NCBI GenBank assembly: GCA_964509075.1
Contig: CAZDWC010000009.1
Coordinates: 100,695 to 164,694, forward strand
Length of the DNA stretch: 64,000 nucleotides
DNA from: UBA7239 sp964509075
Lineage (GTDB): Bacteria > Pseudomonadota > Gammaproteobacteria > Pseudomonadales > UBA7239
Direction: 5' to 3'
Position numbers and translations under genes: made by a program. Positions within the stretch are counted from its first letter, which is position 1. Each line of letters opens with the position of its first letter. A model generated the notes under the pieces. That model was not told the DNA's origin, did not search any database, and saw only the letters and a program-made list of their open reading frames with translations. Positions 17,923 through 26,413 of the stretch are shown here, piece by piece.

Positions 17923-17946
17923 AGCCCGGCAATGCCGGGCTTTTTT
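17923..17946. terminator. Rho-independent terminator, probably bidirectional
   Basis: AGCCCGGC-AAT-GCCGGGCT forms an 8-bp G+C-rich stem with a 3-base loop (17923-17941), followed by six T. It lies in the 43 bp between the stop codons of the rightward thiolase operon and the leftward KstD operon. Confidence 0.9.
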
Positions 17947-19654
17947 ATTGTGGTGTATAACGCTCGGTACAATGCATTGCCGCCAGATACCCGAACGTCA
18001 TCGCCGGACCCAGGGTAGAGCCGGGGCCAGGGTAAGTGGGCAGAATCGCCGCCGCGCAGTTGCCACAAGCATACAGTCCCTCAATTGCTGAGCCGTCTTC
18101 TCGCAACACCTGCCCATGTTCGTTTATCGCCATGCCGCCCTGGGTGCCGAAATCGCCCGGATCGAGTCGCACGGCGTAAAACGGGGCTTCAATTAATGGT
18201 GCGAGGCAGGGGTTTGGCGTGACGGACGGATCGCCGTAGTAGCGGTCGTACACCGAACTGCCGCGTTGCAATTCTTCATCCACGCCTTTTGCTGCGAAGC
18301 CATTGAAACGCGCTACGGTGTTGGCAAGCCCTTGCGCGTTGATGCCTGTTTTTTGTGCGAGCAGCTCCAGTGTGTCGGCGCGTTGCAAAAACTGTTCGCC
18401 GAGAAACTCTTTCGGCAGTGACCAGTCCGGTTGCATGGATTTGTTCATTACCGGGCCGACGATGTAGCGGGAGCGGAAACGGTTATCGAACACCATCCAC
18501 GCCGGATAGCACGGGTTCTGTTCGCTATGGCGCGAAAAAAATTCCAGTTGATACGCCATGTAGTTCTGCGATTCATTGCTGATGCGCTTGCCTTGAGGAT
18601 CAACTACCACGCAACCAGGTAGCGATTTTTCCATGATGCTCAGACGCGGCAGTGGTTCGCCTGGCACTTTCAGCGTCGTGCACCACCAGGCGCCGTGCAT
18701 CAGGCGTGTGGCGGCACCGAGTGACTGCGCTGCGCGAATTGCGTCGCCGGTATTGCCGGGATGCGCTGCACTCCACGACGTGTTGGTCGGTTGCGGCAAA
18801 TACTGTTCACGCATCGCCTGATTGTGTTCGAAACCACCGGCAGCGAGAATCACGCCGCGTGCAGCGTTCAGCGAGACTTTTTTACCGTCGCGGATTGCGG
18901 TGATGCCGCGGACGCGACCGTTTGTAACAACGAGCGATTGCAACGCGGTGTTGCGCCACAACGGGATGCCGAGATCCATCATCGACAGGCGCAAGCGTGC
19001 CACGCCGGCAGAACCGCAGGTGAGTCGACGCCCGCGTTTATTGTTTTTCCACCACGAGATATCTTTCCAGTAATCCCACAACATGCCGAGCATAGTTTTG
19101 ATCCAGCCTGGGCTGCGGCTCATCAACACTTGCGCTTCTACTTGCGTGATGCCGATGCGATCAAACAGATACATCATCTGGTGATTGAGTTGCAGGAATC
19201 GCGCTTCGTCGCCGAGTTCGGAGTGGGCGAGTGGCGAGGGTTCCAGCGAGCGGTGGCCGGATCTGGCGCCGGGTCTGTCGGTGTAGTAATCCGGGTAGTG
19301 ATCGAGGGATTCATAACGCACGCGTGTGTTGTCGTGCAGAAACTTCATCATCTGCGGGGCTTGTTCAAGGTATACATCCAGCAGATGTTCCGGCACATCG
19401 CCGGTAGGAATCGTCTGGCGCAGATATTCGCGTGCATCAGCGAGTGAGTCATCCGCACCAGCCGCTTTGGCGTAGTGGTTGTTGGGGATCCACACGCCGC
19501 CACCAGACAGCGCACTGGTGCCGCCGAACTTTTCACATTTCTCGATCAGTAGTACGCGCTGTGCGCCGCTCAGTTTGGCGGTGATCGCGGCTGTCATACC
19601 GCCGTTGCCGGAGCCGACAACAATCACATCCCAGTCTGTTTGTTCTGCACTCAT
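17945..19654 (-). CDS. FAD-dependent 3-ketosteroid delta1-dehydrogenase-like enzyme
   Basis: A 569-aa flavoprotein of the fumarate-reductase/KstD family. FAD is bound by IVVGSGNGGMTAAITAKLSG near the N-terminus and by GLYACGNCAAAILPTYPGPG near the C-terminus. The TYPGPGSTLGPAMTFGY segment supplies a Tyr and a Gly four residues later, as in the KstD active site; SALSGGGVWIPNN is also typical. KstD introduces the 1,2 double bond in ring A of 3-ketosteroids, the step before B-ring opening. Last gene of a leftward operon with a membrane protein, a ketosteroid isomerase and an SDR. Other delta-dehydrogenase substrates are possible. Confidence 0.82.
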   Translation of the reverse strand: MSAEQTDWDVIVVGSGNGGMTAAITAKLSGAQRVLLIEKCEKFGGTSALSGGGVWIPNNHYAKAAGADDSLADAREYLRQTIPTGDVPEHLLDVYLEQAPQMMKFLHDNTRVRYESLDHYPDYYTDRPGARSGHRSLEPSPLAHSELGDEARFLQLNHQMMYLFDRIGITQVEAQVLMSRSPGWIKTMLGMLWDYWKDISWWKNNKRGRRLTCGSAGVARLRLSMMDLGIPLWRNTALQSLVVTNGRVRGITAIRDGKKVSLNAARGVILAAGGFEHNQAMREQYLPQPTNTSWSAAHPGNTGDAIRAAQSLGAATRLMHGAWWCTTLKVPGEPLPRLSIMEKSLPGCVVVDPQGKRISNESQNYMAYQLEFFSRHSEQNPCYPAWMVFDNRFRSRYIVGPVMNKSMQPDWSLPKEFLGEQFLQRADTLELLAQKTGINAQGLANTVARFNGFAAKGVDEELQRGSSVYDRYYGDPSVTPNPCLAPLIEAPFYAVRLDPGDFGTQGGMAINEHGQVLREDGSAIEGLYACGNCAAAILPTYPGPGSTLGPAMTFGYLAAMHCTERYTPQ

Positions 19655-19655
19655 C

Positions 19656-20591
19656 TCAAGGCTCCCGGGGTGTGGTCGTGTTTAGCGTCTGCAGCCACTG
19701 TTCTGTTTGCTGCCAGAGTTTTGCGGCGCTTTCTGCGTCGAGTGCTTCTGTACTCGGCGTGGTATCGGTACAGTTATCGTAATAGCGACCACCGGGTAAA
19801 TGCGCCGCAGTAGCGCAGTACAACGAGGTCTGTGCACCTTGCTCCGGCGACAACAGGAAAAATGCTTCCACCGGTGCGAGTATCTTGCGCAGCAGGCCGA
19901 TGAACCCATGCCCCGCGAGACCTTTGTCGGCAATGCGCGTGTACACGGCACCGGGATGCAAACTGTACGAAGACAAACCCTGCGCGTCGTAGCGGCGTTG
20001 CAGCTCGTTGTTCATGTGCATCACGGCGAGTTTGGATGTGCCGTAAGCGCGCCAGGAATTGTACGGTTCGAGCGGCGAAAACAATGCACTGTTGCGACCT
20101 TTGCTGTGAAGTTGCGATACAACGTTGACAACGCGCGCCTCGCCGTGTTGTTGTGCGGTTTTCAGTAACAGCGGCAGTAGGGCGTGCGTCAATTGAAACG
20201 TGCCGAGATAATTGGTGCGCCAGTGAATTTCGAATCCGTCGGGTGTTAGCTGTGGTGTTTGCCATTCCGAGCGTAGGTCGAGGTGAATCCCCGCGTTGTT
20301 GATCAGCACATCCAGCCTGTCGCCGTGTGTTTGTTGATGCCAGCGTACAAAGGCGGCTACCGATGCAGCGTCGGTCAGATCCATGTCGCAGCCGTCGATC
20401 TTTTTACTGCCGCTGGCCTGCTTTAGTTGGTTGACGGTTGCCTGTGTGTGGTGGCGGGTGGTGATGCTGACCTGCACGCCCCAGCGCGCCAGTTGCAGCG
20501 CAGTGCTGAAACCCAGTGACTGTGCGCTGGCACCGGTGACGATGATGTGTTTGCCGTTCAGGTCTGTCGGTTTGGCTCGCTGCTTTTTCAT
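19656..20591 (-). CDS. Short-chain dehydrogenase/reductase (retinol-dehydrogenase-like)
   Basis: A 311-aa SDR with the cofactor loop TGASAQSLG (an altered TGxxxGxG with Ser-Leu before the last Gly), NNAG in LDVLINNAGIH, and the catalytic Tyr-x3-Lys in YGTSKLAVM. Extra N- and C-terminal residues resemble WW-domain-oxidoreductase/retinol-dehydrogenase-type SDRs. Its stop is one base before the KstD start codon and it begins 10 bp after the isomerase gene, so it is part of the steroid operon. A hydroxysteroid dehydrogenase role is a fair inference. Confidence 0.8.
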   Translation of the reverse strand: MKKQRAKPTDLNGKHIIVTGASAQSLGFSTALQLARWGVQVSITTRHHTQATVNQLKQASGSKKIDGCDMDLTDAASVAAFVRWHQQTHGDRLDVLINNAGIHLDLRSEWQTPQLTPDGFEIHWRTNYLGTFQLTHALLPLLLKTAQQHGEARVVNVVSQLHSKGRNSALFSPLEPYNSWRAYGTSKLAVMHMNNELQRRYDAQGLSSYSLHPGAVYTRIADKGLAGHGFIGLLRKILAPVEAFFLLSPEQGAQTSLYCATAAHLPGGRYYDNCTDTTPSTEALDAESAAKLWQQTEQWLQTLNTTTPREP

Positions 20592-20601
20592 CAGGGTGCG
20601 C

Positions 20602-21027
20602 TTACATGAAACCGAGCTTCTTCAACTGTGCTTCCATTTCCGCCCAGCTCCAGTACGCGCTCATCTCGATGATTTTTCCCGCATCGTTGACCTTGTAGAT
20701 CGCGATCATGTCGACTTCGGTTTTGCCCTTGCCGAAATTGTTCACGGCTGTTTGATGCACGGCCACGGCGTGCGTGCCGCTGGGAATGCGCGTGTGCACG
20801 GTGATAGTGAGATTCGAAGGGCCAATCACGTTGTCCCAGAATTTGGCAATGGCTTCCTTGCCGCGGTGGCCGTCGCCTGTCATGTCGAACGGCGATACGC
20901 CGACGGGATCACTCACCACGGCATTGTCGTCATACAGCGCGAGCCAGCCTTCGCGGTCGCCTTTCATCGCGAGAGTGACGGAGTTGATATTGGCCTGGAT
21001 GGCGAGATGGTTGCTGATATCGCTCAT
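20602..21027 (-). CDS. Ketosteroid isomerase-like protein (NTF2 fold)
   Basis: A 141-aa NTF2-like protein. The stretch LYDDNAVVSDPVGVSPF aligns with the segment around the catalytic Asp of bacterial steroid delta5-isomerase (LYADD...DPVG). The C-terminal half (TEVDMIAIYKVNDAGKIIEM) supplies the second acidic region. It would move the delta5 double bond into conjugation with the 3-keto group, just upstream of KstD in the pathway. Its start overlaps the stop of the membrane protein gene by 4 bp (ATGA). Confidence 0.8.
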   Translation of the reverse strand: MSDISNHLAIQANINSVTLAMKGDREGWLALYDDNAVVSDPVGVSPFDMTGDGHRGKEAIAKFWDNVIGPSNLTITVHTRIPSGTHAVAVHQTAVNNFGKGKTEVDMIAIYKVNDAGKIIEMSAYWSWAEMEAQLKKLGFM

Positions 21028-22067
21028 GATTTTATCTCGTTGGTTGATGGTAATTGCTGTGGTGATTGCGGATGACTGGCGAGAATCATCGCTGTTGCCG
21101 TGATGATGGCCATGCTGGCAGCGAGTAGATTGCCGACGGCCAGGCCCTTCGCGTTCATGCCGTCAGCGTTGACGCTCCACAGCATGTCAAATTTGGCGAT
21201 GTAGAGAAACAGCAGGCCGGCAATCCACAGCACCGGAAAGAACATCAGCCAGTTGTCGCGCGCAGCGGGTTTGCGGTATGCCAGCAGAAACCAGTAGCCG
21301 GCGGCGAAGAAACTGACAGCGTGAATCAACGCGGCGATATAAGGTTGGTGGAACACGAACAGAAACACATCGTAGGGAATGAACAGCAAGCAGCCGAGGG
21401 TGATGGTGAGCAGGGGCATGCACGCTACCCCGATTTGCGCCTTGCGCAACTGTCCGGCAGCCATGGCATCCCACGCGAATTTGCGCAGACAGTAAGCCAG
21501 CGCGCCGCTGAACAGGAACATCCAGTGGTAGCTGGTGAGCGGCACGCTGTTGAGGAAAGGCTGGTTGTAGATGACGTCGCGGTTCCACGTCCACCAGTTC
21601 AGTGCCGGGCCTAGGTTGTCGAAAATCAGGTAAAGCGTGCCAGTAAGAAAGGCAGTGCAGATGGCTTCGGTGACTGGCGGGAAATCGTAGCGGCGGATGG
21701 TCATGTAGCTGTGGTAGAGCAATGCTGGGTAGAGCAGGGCGATGTAGAGCGGTAGCCGGTTCCACACCAGCATCACGGAGAATTCGCCGTGCCAGAAACT
21801 CACCAGGGTGTAGTAAGAGCCGATATCCATTACCAGCCCAAACAGGAAAATACCGGCAAAGGTGTAAAGCGGTGAGCGATTACCTAACTGCCTGCTGTGG
21901 CGAATGGCGTGCAGTAAAGCCAGCACGGCACCACACAGCATGATGGCTTCAATGGCGAGAAAGCTCCAGTCCAGCAGCGCCTGCGGGGCATTGAAGGAGA
22001 TGAAATGCTCGCGCGCCTCGGCGTTGCGCATGGCGTAGGAGAGCTGTTCCGCAACGGAAGTATCCAT
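21024..22067 (-). CDS. Multi-spanning membrane protein of unknown function in the steroid operon
   Basis: A 347-aa protein with about nine hydrophobic segments; I do not recognise the family. Conspicuous are tryptophan/tyrosine-rich loops (ALNWWTWNRDVIYNQPF, SYHWMFLFSG) and a periodic arrangement of helices. It is the first gene of the leftward operon, with a good AGAGG ribosome-binding site, and is coupled to the ketosteroid isomerase by a 4-bp overlap. A role in uptake or sensing of steroid or terpenoid substrate would fit the position, but this is only context. Confidence 0.6.
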   Translation of the reverse strand: MDTSVAEQLSYAMRNAEAREHFISFNAPQALLDWSFLAIEAIMLCGAVLALLHAIRHSRQLGNRSPLYTFAGIFLFGLVMDIGSYYTLVSFWHGEFSVMLVWNRLPLYIALLYPALLYHSYMTIRRYDFPPVTEAICTAFLTGTLYLIFDNLGPALNWWTWNRDVIYNQPFLNSVPLTSYHWMFLFSGALAYCLRKFAWDAMAAGQLRKAQIGVACMPLLTITLGCLLFIPYDVFLFVFHQPYIAALIHAVSFFAAGYWFLLAYRKPAARDNWLMFFPVLWIAGLLFLYIAKFDMLWSVNADGMNAKGLAVGNLLAASMAIITATAMILASHPQSPQQLPSTNEIKS

Positions 22068-22240
22068 GAGTTACCTCTTTCATCAACAGGCGCAGACTCT
22101 GTCATACCAATCCTTGTAGCGGCAATCACGTAATTGCCGAGGGAGGTGTTTAGGTGGGCCATCTCCCGGCAAAGCGTTAGATCACTGCTACAGTTGAAGT
22201 GTCAGTTGTTGGTCTAGGTTTGCCCATGGGAGCTGTTGCC

Positions 22241-22651
22241 ATGCATGAACGTCGCCGCTATGTGCGGGTAACTCCGGAAGAGGGAGCTCCTGTGCGTGTG
22301 GACATCAACGGGGAAAATTTTCTCGATATCCTCTGCGCTTGCGACATCAGCGAGGGCGGTGTGGGTTTCCAGGTTGAGCATTGTTTCACTGGCTGCATGA
22401 TCGACAAGCCGGTACATTTCATCGTCCAGTTGCCTCCGCCAGTCAATGCCTTGATCAGTGCGGAGGGACGCATTCGTCATGTGGCCGGGCAGTCTTTCGG
22501 CATAGAATTTGAAATCCTGACGCGGGAAGCGCGACACAATCTGTTCGACTACGTGCACCACCGCCTGCGCAATGCGCCGTTACTTACCCGCGTGGCGCAC
22601 AGCCTGCACCTGAGCGGTGTGCTGCCGGGTACAGCCTCGCAGTTGCATTGA
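22241..22651 (+). CDS. PilZ-domain protein
   Basis: A 136-aa probable c-di-GMP effector. Motif 1 is ERRRYVRV right at the N-terminus and motif 2 is CDISEGGVGFQ (D-x-S-x-x-G), followed by a beta barrel ending in SFGIEFEIL. The ATG at 22241 is chosen because GGGAG lies eight bases upstream; ATG 22226 and a further upstream start are open but lack this. Its end is nine bases from the convergent pdxH stop. Confidence 0.8.
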   Translation: MHERRRYVRVTPEEGAPVRVDINGENFLDILCACDISEGGVGFQVEHCFTGCMIDKPVHFIVQLPPPVNALISAEGRIRHVAGQSFGIEFEILTREARHNLFDYVHHRLRNAPLLTRVAHSLHLSGVLPGTASQLH

Positions 22652-22660
22652 AGGGGCGTA

Positions 22661-23302
22661 TCAGGGCGCCAGGCGTTCAATGCACCAGTTACTGTCTGCC
22701 AGACGGGTATAGACAAACCGGTCATGCAGGCGATTGGGCCGGCCCTGCCAGAATTCAAAGCGTTCCGGCAACACACGGTAACCGCCCCAGTGCGGTGGGC
22801 AGGGGATAGGGCCTTCACCGAAACGAGCAGCCTGCTCGGCAAAAGCAATGTCCAGCGCCTCACGTGTTTCCAGAATATGGCTCTGCTGTGAAGCCCAGGC
22901 ACCGAGCTGGCTCTCGCGCGGTCGGCTGGCGAAATAACGCTCGTCGACTTCGCGCGTGGTGTGCTCAACACGGCCACACACCATCACCTGCCGGCTCAGG
23001 GGCAGCCACTGGAACAGCAGAGAGACATGTGTGTTGGCCTGCATGTCGTGGGCCTTGGCACTCTGCCGGTTGGTAAAAAAGGTGAATCCCTCCGCGCCAT
23101 GGTCTTTCAGCAGCACCGTGCGCTGGTGGGGCTGACCTTCTTCATTCACGGTAGCCAGTACCATCGCTGTGGGATCGGGGATATTCGGTTCCGCCAGTGC
23201 ATGTGCCAGCCACTGTTCAAACTGCGAAAAAGGCTCCCCAGCCAGGTCTTCGCGCTTCAGTTCACCGTACTGGTAATCGCGGCGTATATCGGCGGTTTTC
23301 AT
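22661..23302 (-). CDS. pdxH: Pyridoxamine 5'-phosphate oxidase
   Basis: FMN enzyme that oxidises pyridoxamine/pyridoxine 5'-phosphate to pyridoxal 5'-phosphate. The start MKTADIRRDYQYGELKREDL and the segments RTVLLKDHGAEGFTFFTN, SRPRESQLGAWASQQS and PHWGGYRVLPERFEFWQG are all family signatures. It has 213 aa when started at ATG 23302. An extra 27 in-frame codons upstream are not family-like. PLP made here is the cofactor of TrpB encoded nearby. Confidence 0.96.
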   Translation of the reverse strand: MKTADIRRDYQYGELKREDLAGEPFSQFEQWLAHALAEPNIPDPTAMVLATVNEEGQPHQRTVLLKDHGAEGFTFFTNRQSAKAHDMQANTHVSLLFQWLPLSRQVMVCGRVEHTTREVDERYFASRPRESQLGAWASQQSHILETREALDIAFAEQAARFGEGPIPCPPHWGGYRVLPERFEFWQGRPNRLHDRFVYTRLADSNWCIERLAP

Positions 23303-23432
23303 GCGTGTGTCATCCGGGAAACTTGTGCCGGCATGGTAACATTCATGGGGTTTGCCAGACGTCGACAAGATCAACGATATCAAGCCTAAATAAAACGGTA
23401 ACGCAGGATCAGAGGTGTCTCACCTATGCAAT

Positions 23433-23458
23433 GGGATGTTGGCAACTGCCAACATCCC
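23433..23458. promoter_or_regulatory. Perfect 11-bp hairpin upstream of trpF
   Basis: GGGATGTTGGC (23433-23443) pairs with GCCAACATCCC (23448-23458) around a 4-base loop, 62 bp before the trpF start. A smaller repeat, AGGTG-tct-CACCT, lies at about 23413-23425. No T-run follows in the trpF direction, so an operator or leader structure is more likely than a terminator. For pdxH it lies upstream of the gene, in the divergent promoter region. Confidence 0.5.
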
Positions 23459-23519
23459 GAAAATGTCACTCTGGCGCCGATTTCCCGTAGAATTGGCGAC
23501 TGATTTGTATAGGTTTGCC

Positions 23520-24161
23520 ATGTCTTCCATCTCCCCAGCACCCACACGCACCAAGATCTGCGGCTTGACCAGCGTTGATGACGCCGAGGCTGCGGTTGCT
23601 GCCGGTGTTGATGCCATTGGTCTGGTGTTCTATCCGAAGAGCCCACGCCATGTGTCTATTGCCAATGCGGCGGTCATTGCGCGGGCGGTCGGGCCGTTTG
23701 TGACGGTGGTGGGACTTTTTGTGGATGCCGCGGCTGACGAGATTGATCGTGTGCTGGCGCAGGTGCCGCTGCATGTCCTGCAGTTTCACGGTAACGAAAC
23801 CCCGGCTTTCTGTGCCAGCTTTCAGCGCCCGTTTGTGAAGGCGATCCGCATGGCCGAGGGCACAGACTTGCCAGCGCTGGAGCAGACCTACACAGACGCA
23901 GGTGCCTTAGGCTTGCTGCTCGACAGCTACAGCCCGGCAGCACCCGGCGGCACCGGCGAGACCTTCAACTGGGAGCGCATTCCACGCGAGCGGCGGCTTC
24001 CCCTGATACTGGCGGGCGGGCTCTCGCCGGATAATGTTGTAGCAGCCGTGACACAGGTTAGACCGTATGCAGTGGACGTCAGCAGCGGGGTGGAAATCGC
24101 CCCTGGCCGCAAGGATTCCGCTAGAATGGCCGCCTTTGTTCACGCAGCACGCAATGCCTGA
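23520..24161 (+). CDS. trpF: Phosphoribosylanthranilate isomerase
   Basis: Amadori rearrangement of N-(5-phosphoribosyl)anthranilate in tryptophan synthesis. Strand 1 carries the catalytic Cys in TKICGLTSVDDA, followed by GLVFYPKSPRHVS; LLDSYSPAAPGGTGETFNW holds the catalytic Asp and phosphate site, and LAGGLSPDNV and DVSSGVEIAPGRKD close the barrel. ATG 23520 gives 213 aa. First gene of the trpF-trpB-rSAM-trpA-accD-folC run. Confidence 0.95.
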   Translation: MSSISPAPTRTKICGLTSVDDAEAAVAAGVDAIGLVFYPKSPRHVSIANAAVIARAVGPFVTVVGLFVDAAADEIDRVLAQVPLHVLQFHGNETPAFCASFQRPFVKAIRMAEGTDLPALEQTYTDAGALGLLLDSYSPAAPGGTGETFNWERIPRERRLPLILAGGLSPDNVVAAVTQVRPYAVDVSSGVEIAPGRKDSARMAAFVHAARNA

Positions 24162-24206
24162 ACCGCCCCTGTTTACGTTTTGAAGTCATTGACCCGGAGT
24201 ATTGTT

Positions 24207-25430
24207 GTGGCCCAGACCAACTGGAAAGATTTCAATTTTGCTGCCTATCCGGATGCTCGCGGGCATTTCGATCAGTTCGGTGGCAAGTTTGTTTCCGAAA
24301 CCTTGATGGCAGCGGTGAGCGAGCTGGAAAAGAGCTACGCGAAGCTGTCGAAGGATCCGGACTTCCACGCCGAATTCGACCGCGACATGGCGCACTACGT
24401 CGGTCGTCCGTCACCGCTGTATTTTGCGGAGCGTTGGAGCCGTGAACTGGGCGGCGCACGCATTTTCCTGAAGCGCGAAGACCTGAACCACACTGGCGCG
24501 CACAAGGTGAACAACACCATCGGTCAGGCACTGCTCGCCAAGCATTCCGGCAAGACACGCATCATCGCCGAAACCGGTGCCGGCCAGCACGGCGTGGCCA
24601 CGGCCACGGTCGCGGCGCGCCTCGGCATGGAGTGCGTGGTATACATGGGCGAAGACGATGTGAAGCGCCAATCGCTCAATGTCTATCGCATGAAATTGCT
24701 GGGGGCTACCGTGGTGCCGGTGACATCCGGTTCCAAAACGCTGAAAGACGCGATGAACGAAGCGATGCGCGACTGGGTGACCAATGTCGACAACACGTTC
24801 TACATTATCGGCACCGTGGCCGGCCCGCATCCATACCCGATGCTGGTGCGTGATTTCCAATCGATTATCGGTCGCGAAGCGCGTCGCCAGTGTCTGGAGC
24901 AAACGGGCCAATTGCCGAGCGCTCTGATTGCCTGCGTTGGCGGTGGCTCCAATGCCATCGGCTTGTTTCATCCCTTTCTTGCCGATGATGGCGTGGCTAT
25001 GTACGGCGTGGAAGCGGGCGGTGACGGCGTTGCAACCGGTCGTCACGCGGCACCACTGAATGCAGGCCGCCCCGGTGTATTGCACGGCAATCGCACCTAT
25101 TTGATGGACGACGACAACGGCCAGATCATCGAAACGCATTCGGTGTCTGCCGGTCTGGATTATCCCGGTGTCGGCCCTGAACATTCGTGGCTGAAAGATA
25201 TAGGCCGCGTAAATTATGTGGCAATCAATGACACCGAAGCACTGGCAGGCTTCCGTCGCCTGACGCGCACCGAAGGCATCATGCCGGCACTGGAATCCAG
25301 TCACGCCGTCGCCTATGCCGAAAAACTGGCACCGACACTGACACCGGAAGACATCATCATTGTCAATTTGTCCGGCCGTGGTGACAAGGATATTCTGACC
25401 ATTGCTGCCATTGACGGCATCAAGGTCTGA
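24207..25430 (+). CDS. trpB: Tryptophan synthase beta chain
   Basis: PLP enzyme joining indole and serine. The PLP lysine is in HTGAHKVNNTIGQ, the phosphate-binding loop is CVGGGSNAIG, and ETGAGQHGVATATVAARLG is strictly family-like. The GTG at 24207 is preferred, with GGAG about eight bases upstream, giving 407 aa; a TTG at 24180 would add nine residues foreign to the family. Its alpha subunit partner is encoded downstream at 26414, but separated by an inserted radical SAM gene. Confidence 0.95.
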   Translation: MAQTNWKDFNFAAYPDARGHFDQFGGKFVSETLMAAVSELEKSYAKLSKDPDFHAEFDRDMAHYVGRPSPLYFAERWSRELGGARIFLKREDLNHTGAHKVNNTIGQALLAKHSGKTRIIAETGAGQHGVATATVAARLGMECVVYMGEDDVKRQSLNVYRMKLLGATVVPVTSGSKTLKDAMNEAMRDWVTNVDNTFYIIGTVAGPHPYPMLVRDFQSIIGREARRQCLEQTGQLPSALIACVGGGSNAIGLFHPFLADDGVAMYGVEAGGDGVATGRHAAPLNAGRPGVLHGNRTYLMDDDNGQIIETHSVSAGLDYPGVGPEHSWLKDIGRVNYVAINDTEALAGFRRLTRTEGIMPALESSHAVAYAEKLAPTLTPEDIIIVNLSGRGDKDILTIAAIDGIKV

Positions 25431-25441
25431 ACGGAGTATTC

Positions 25442-26383
25442 ATGTTTTCACGTCTGGTTGTGGATGTTGAATTGACCAATCGGTGCAATGCAACCTGCAC
25501 GTTTTGTCCGCGCGACAATATGCCGCAAATGGGACATATGAGCCGTGAAAATTTTTACTCAACGGTGAAGCGCATTGCAGATGCAGGGCCTGATCATGTC
25601 ATCAGTTTCTGTGGAACAGGTGAGCCATCGATACATCCACATTTTGGTGAATTCGTTGAATACGCTGCCAAATCAGGTTTGCAGACCCAGTTGACCACAA
25701 ACGCCAGTCGCTTGACGCGTGATATCTCGGAAAAAATTGTTTCCGCAGGTATCAAACGTATCAATTTCAGCATAACTGGCATTGATGATGTCTACGAACG
25801 CATCTACGGTTTGTCATTTGCTCCTGTCAGGAAAAACATTCTGGATTTTGTTGAAGCAGCAGATGGTCGCTGCATCATCAATATAAATCTTGTTGATTAT
25901 GAAAAATATGAGGCTGACCTTGATCTCAAGGCAGTGCGCCAGTACTGGAAAGACCTGGGAATAGAAAAGTTCTCTGTCATGCGCATAACCAACAGGGCAG
26001 GCGCCATCAGTATGGCAGGCGGCACAGGAGAGTCTTATGCCGAAGCCGTGACAGCAAACCAAGCAATTCTTGCCAAACATGATCTTAATGGTTTGTGCGC
26101 TATAGCGTTTGATACTTTTCATATTGGATGGGATGGACAGTACTTTTTATGTTGCCATGACTGGAAGCATGAGGCGCCGTTTGGTCATGTTGCAACGCAC
26201 AGCATTGCTGAAGTTTATGAAATGAAAAAAAGATATTTTTCTGAAAAAGAAATGATATGTCATCGCTGTATGCACTATCCGGCAAACATTCTGAGGCACT
26301 CGCCTGCATACAAGGTGAACAAAGTTGTCTATGAAGGTGAAGACCTTGTAAGACTTTTTCGTGAATCCGAGCAAAAAATCTGA
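25442..26383 (+). CDS. Radical SAM/SPASM-like protein inserted between trpB and trpA
   Basis: A 313-aa radical SAM enzyme. The 4Fe-4S cluster triad is TNRCNATCTFCPRDN (Cys15, 19, 22), followed by the SAM-binding FCGTGEPSIHPHF. The C-terminus has a SPASM/twitch-like cysteine set: LCAIAFDTFHIGWDGQYFLCC, then ICHRCMHYP. The substrate is unknown; SPASM proteins modify peptides or small molecules. It sits 11 bp after trpB and 30 bp before trpA on the same strand. Its composition differs from its neighbours: at 26221-26280 only 17 of 60 bases are G or C. This suggests a recent insertion that kept the operon readable. Confidence 0.85.
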   Translation: MFSRLVVDVELTNRCNATCTFCPRDNMPQMGHMSRENFYSTVKRIADAGPDHVISFCGTGEPSIHPHFGEFVEYAAKSGLQTQLTTNASRLTRDISEKIVSAGIKRINFSITGIDDVYERIYGLSFAPVRKNILDFVEAADGRCIININLVDYEKYEADLDLKAVRQYWKDLGIEKFSVMRITNRAGAISMAGGTGESYAEAVTANQAILAKHDLNGLCAIAFDTFHIGWDGQYFLCCHDWKHEAPFGHVATHSIAEVYEMKKRYFSEKEMICHRCMHYPANILRHSPAYKVNKVVYEGEDLVRLFRESEQKI

Positions 26384-26413
26384 CACCCGCTTCATTAAAC
26401 AGGCCTTTTACGC

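Noticed and set aside
23433..23458. trp attenuator upstream of trpF
   Set aside because: A strong hairpin is present but there is no Trp-rich leader peptide, no T-run and no alternative pairing partner.
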